Below are positions 33,758 through 35,039 of a stretch of 35,039 bases of DNA, piece after piece (position 1 is the stretch's first letter; every line of letters starts with the position of its first letter). The DNA is from Halomonas sp. SpR1 (lineage in GTDB: Bacteria > Pseudomonadota > Gammaproteobacteria > Pseudomonadales > Halomonadaceae). The translations under genes were made by a program, and so were the position numbers. The notes under the pieces were generated by a model that saw nothing but the letters and a program-made list of their open reading frames with translations, made no database searches and was not told where the DNA came from. The stretch covers positions 1-35,039 of the forward strand of contig NZ_JAUAMB010000044.1 in the NCBI RefSeq assembly GCF_031010175.1. The letters run 5' to 3'.

Positions 33758-34030
33758 ATGCCTCGTTACAGCTTCAAAATTGATTCTCTAACGCCTGAAG
33801 ATGGTTATGGCTGGGTGCTACGTTACTTTCAGGATGATGTGGAAATATCTGGCTATGAAATCTTTTCAGCACCCGCAGGTGTAGCCTGGATGATTCAACA
33901 AGAGTTTGAGAATGCTAAGTTCACTGGCGAGCTATGGGTTAAGAAGATGGCCTCAGATCACTTAAATACGATGGGGAATCAATCCCGGCATGAGCCAGGT
34001 ACTGAGCAGATGAAATTGTGGCCTGAATAG
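33758..34030 (+). CDS. small protein after the double-RHH gene, unknown
   Basis: A 90-residue protein, soluble, with the motif MPRYSFKIDSLTPEDGYGWV. An ATG lies two codons earlier, but GAGGGG fits 33758 better. I do not recognise a family. It starts 15 bp after the RHH gene, so it is probably co-transcribed and may take part in mobilisation. Lack of a relaxase here is odd, since a MobC-type gene is usually followed by one. Confidence 0.6.
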   Translation: MPRYSFKIDSLTPEDGYGWVLRYFQDDVEISGYEIFSAPAGVAWMIQQEFENAKFTGELWVKKMASDHLNTMGNQSRHEPGTEQMKLWPE

Positions 34031-34140
34031 CAGATGAAGCGGCCACCAGAATTCGTTATGGGCAGCGAACCGCTCAAGGTGTGATGCACTGGTGAAAGCC
34101 GTTAAGAAACGCAGCACAGGGCAGAGCTTATCCTAACGAA

Positions 34141-34401
34141 TCAGAGAAGGCCTGCTTTCTTGATGTTACCTTGTTTATCAAGCCCGTAGACACTACCGTC
34201 GGCTCGCTGTATCTCTTGTAATACACGAACGTCGGAGCCGTCCAGATCCTCCAATGACTGCCATAGCATACGAGCATGGGTCTGCTGTTGCTCGGGCGAT
34301 AATTCATTCACTGGAGTTTTACCCTCAAGAGCCATGTTTACTGTTCGATTATTCAGTGAATCGGTTACTGAGTTAAGTCCGTTTTGACTATCGGTTGGCA
34401 T
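34141..34401 (-). CDS. small hypothetical protein of the island
   Basis: An 86-residue soluble protein. The middle (LSPEQQQTHARMLWQSLEDL) is helical, and the end (GSVYGLDKQGNIKKAGLL) is a beta-hairpin. No family is recognised. GGAGG lies eight bases before the ATG. It is divergent from or opposite to the transfer genes; function unknown. The gap 34402-34621 upstream holds no gene that I can support. Confidence 0.6.
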   Translation of the reverse strand: MPTDSQNGLNSVTDSLNNRTVNMALEGKTPVNELSPEQQQTHARMLWQSLEDLDGSDVRVLQEIQRADGSVYGLDKQGNIKKAGLL

Positions 34402-34621
34402 ACCATTGACCTCCGTTTGGATTTGGTAGGGAACATTCGCTGGTGTTCTTGTTGGGAAAGCTACGTATGGCTATTCAAAGCAGCTGCTCATTTTCTCATC
34501 AGCTGCTCCAAAGTTTATACTAACCCGCTGTCACTTCATGCAATCGATAGATACGAAGGGAAGCCGAGAGGTCATTCGTATCGACATGATAAAAAACTAC
34601 TGGAGAGAAGCTTTTTAAAAA

Positions 34622-34861
34622 TCATCCACTTATTTTATTAATATGGGATACCAAACCCGCCCATTTGCCTGGATAGACCTTTTGAGCGATGTCTTGGAAA
34701 AGGCACTCTGCTAGTTGTTCCATACCCTGCTCTGAACCGAATATGCCAATGTAATACTCGGCTGTTTCTTCAAGCTTAGAGCGTGCCCGGTTACGCATTT
34801 CTTGCGTTACTTCATCCCTTAAGCTTAGGAGCTCCATGTCGGTCATCTTTTCTAAATACAT
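34622..34861 (-). CDS. small hypothetical protein next to the IS
   Basis: A 79-residue soluble, helix-rich and acidic protein; the N-terminus MYLEKMTDMELLSLRDEVTQ starts after AGAGGAAG. It may be a regulatory or coiled-coil protein; I do not recognise it. The insertion sequence starts about 50 bp upstream of its ATG, so its promoter may have been altered. Confidence 0.6.
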   Translation of the reverse strand: MYLEKMTDMELLSLRDEVTQEMRNRARSKLEETAEYYIGIFGSEQGMEQLAECLFQDIAQKVYPGKWAGLVSHINKISG

Positions 34862-34913
34862 AACTTCCTCTTAAATAAAGGTACCCTAAACTGTTTAGAC
34901 TCCCTGTCCCTTC

Positions 34914-35039
34914 TGTAGTGGTTCAATAAAACCGGACACCAACGTAGGTGGTAATATTGCCACCATAAACGAGGTGTCTGATGACCAAGAAACGACGTAC
35001 TTTTTCGCCTGAATTTAAGCAGGAAGCTGCCAGCCTAGT
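34914..35039 (+). mobile_element. 5' end of a second IS3-family insertion sequence
   Basis: TGTAGTGG at 34914 begins a terminal repeat with AAAACCGGACA, similar in style to but not the same as the end at 103-127, so this is a different element. An 18-bp dyad GGTGGTAATATTGCCACC lies at 34947-34964 before orfA. The rest of the element is outside the window. Confidence 0.7.
34981..35039 (+). CDS. IS3-family transposase OrfA, N-terminal fragment
   Basis: Only the first 19 codons are in the window: MTKKRRTFSPEFKQEAASL. The motif RRTFSPEFKQEA is the classical start of the OrfA helix-turn-helix in IS3-family transposases. GAGGTGT precedes the ATG. The window edge cuts the gene. Confidence 0.8.
   Translation, partial: MTKKRRTFSPEFKQEAASL

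Noticed and set aside
34384..34641. Open frame of 85 codons on the plus strand between two minus-strand genes
   Set aside because: It overlaps both neighbours' 5' or 3' ends, lacks a ribosome site and has no recognisable composition; treated as chance.
26553..34913. attR copy of the tRNA 3' end
   Set aside because: Looked for TTCAAGTCCTACTGGGCCCA on both strands by eye and did not find it; the right end is presumably outside the window.

Overview
The window looks like a chromosomal segment of a moderately halophilic gammaproteobacterium, most likely Halomonas or a close relative. This is an inference from three things: very acidic secreted proteins, several compatible-solute uptake systems in a row, and gene content typical of Halomonadaceae. 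No marker gene fixes the genus. Both window edges cut IS3-family insertion sequences with different ends.

Core region, 1-26,475. After the IS remnant come a cyclic-nucleotide/CBS/DUF294 signalling protein and a DEDDh exonuclease (276-2913). Next is an osmoprotection block on the minus strand: a BCCT transporter (3094-4734) and a ProU-type ABC importer proV-proW-proX (8051 down to 4977) with a good sigma-70 promoter, divergent from an acidic Met-rich lipoprotein (8448-8870). A minus-strand run follows: an AEC transporter, a PQQ-type sugar dehydrogenase, a sensor kinase and an NtrC-family regulator that overlap by 4 nt (14156-9099), with a LysR regulator upstream. Then comes an iron block (15354-25755): two paralogous, convergent TonB-dependent receptors, a tightly overlapping siderophore ABC importer (binding protein, two permeases, ATPase) and a fused ABC exporter. 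Fur-box-like dyads sit in front of three of the transcription units. A YceI-family periplasmic protein closes the core.

Accessory region, 26,476-34,913. A tRNA with anticodon CAT, probably the lysidine-modified tRNA-Ile2, is followed directly by a tyrosine integrase with arm-type repeats, so an integrative element starts here. Behind the integrase lie an AT-rich gene for an unrecognised membrane protein, a small DNA-binding protein, a replication-initiator-like protein with a tandemly duplicated winged-helix-like domain, and a translationally coupled run of conjugation genes (small ORF, virB5, eexN, virB6, small membrane protein). Next is a 287-bp non-coding segment with the marks of an origin of transfer: an IncP/MOBP-like nic motif, inverted repeats and paired TGGTACCA palindromes. 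A protein with two ribbon-helix-helix domains follows it. No relaxase, coupling protein or VirB4/B8-B11 gene is present in the window, so the element is either longer than the window or degraded. No second copy of the tRNA 3' end was seen.

Most unusual signals: (1) the 16-bp palindrome TTTCGTGCGCACGAAA lies just inside the coding starts of both virB5 and eexN, in the same frame, so both signal peptides contain SCARK; a one-mismatch copy lies in the presumed oriT. (2) The candidate oriT has palindromes one integral number of helical turns apart next to a double-RHH gene. (3) The Rep-like protein carries an internal duplication of about 65% identity.
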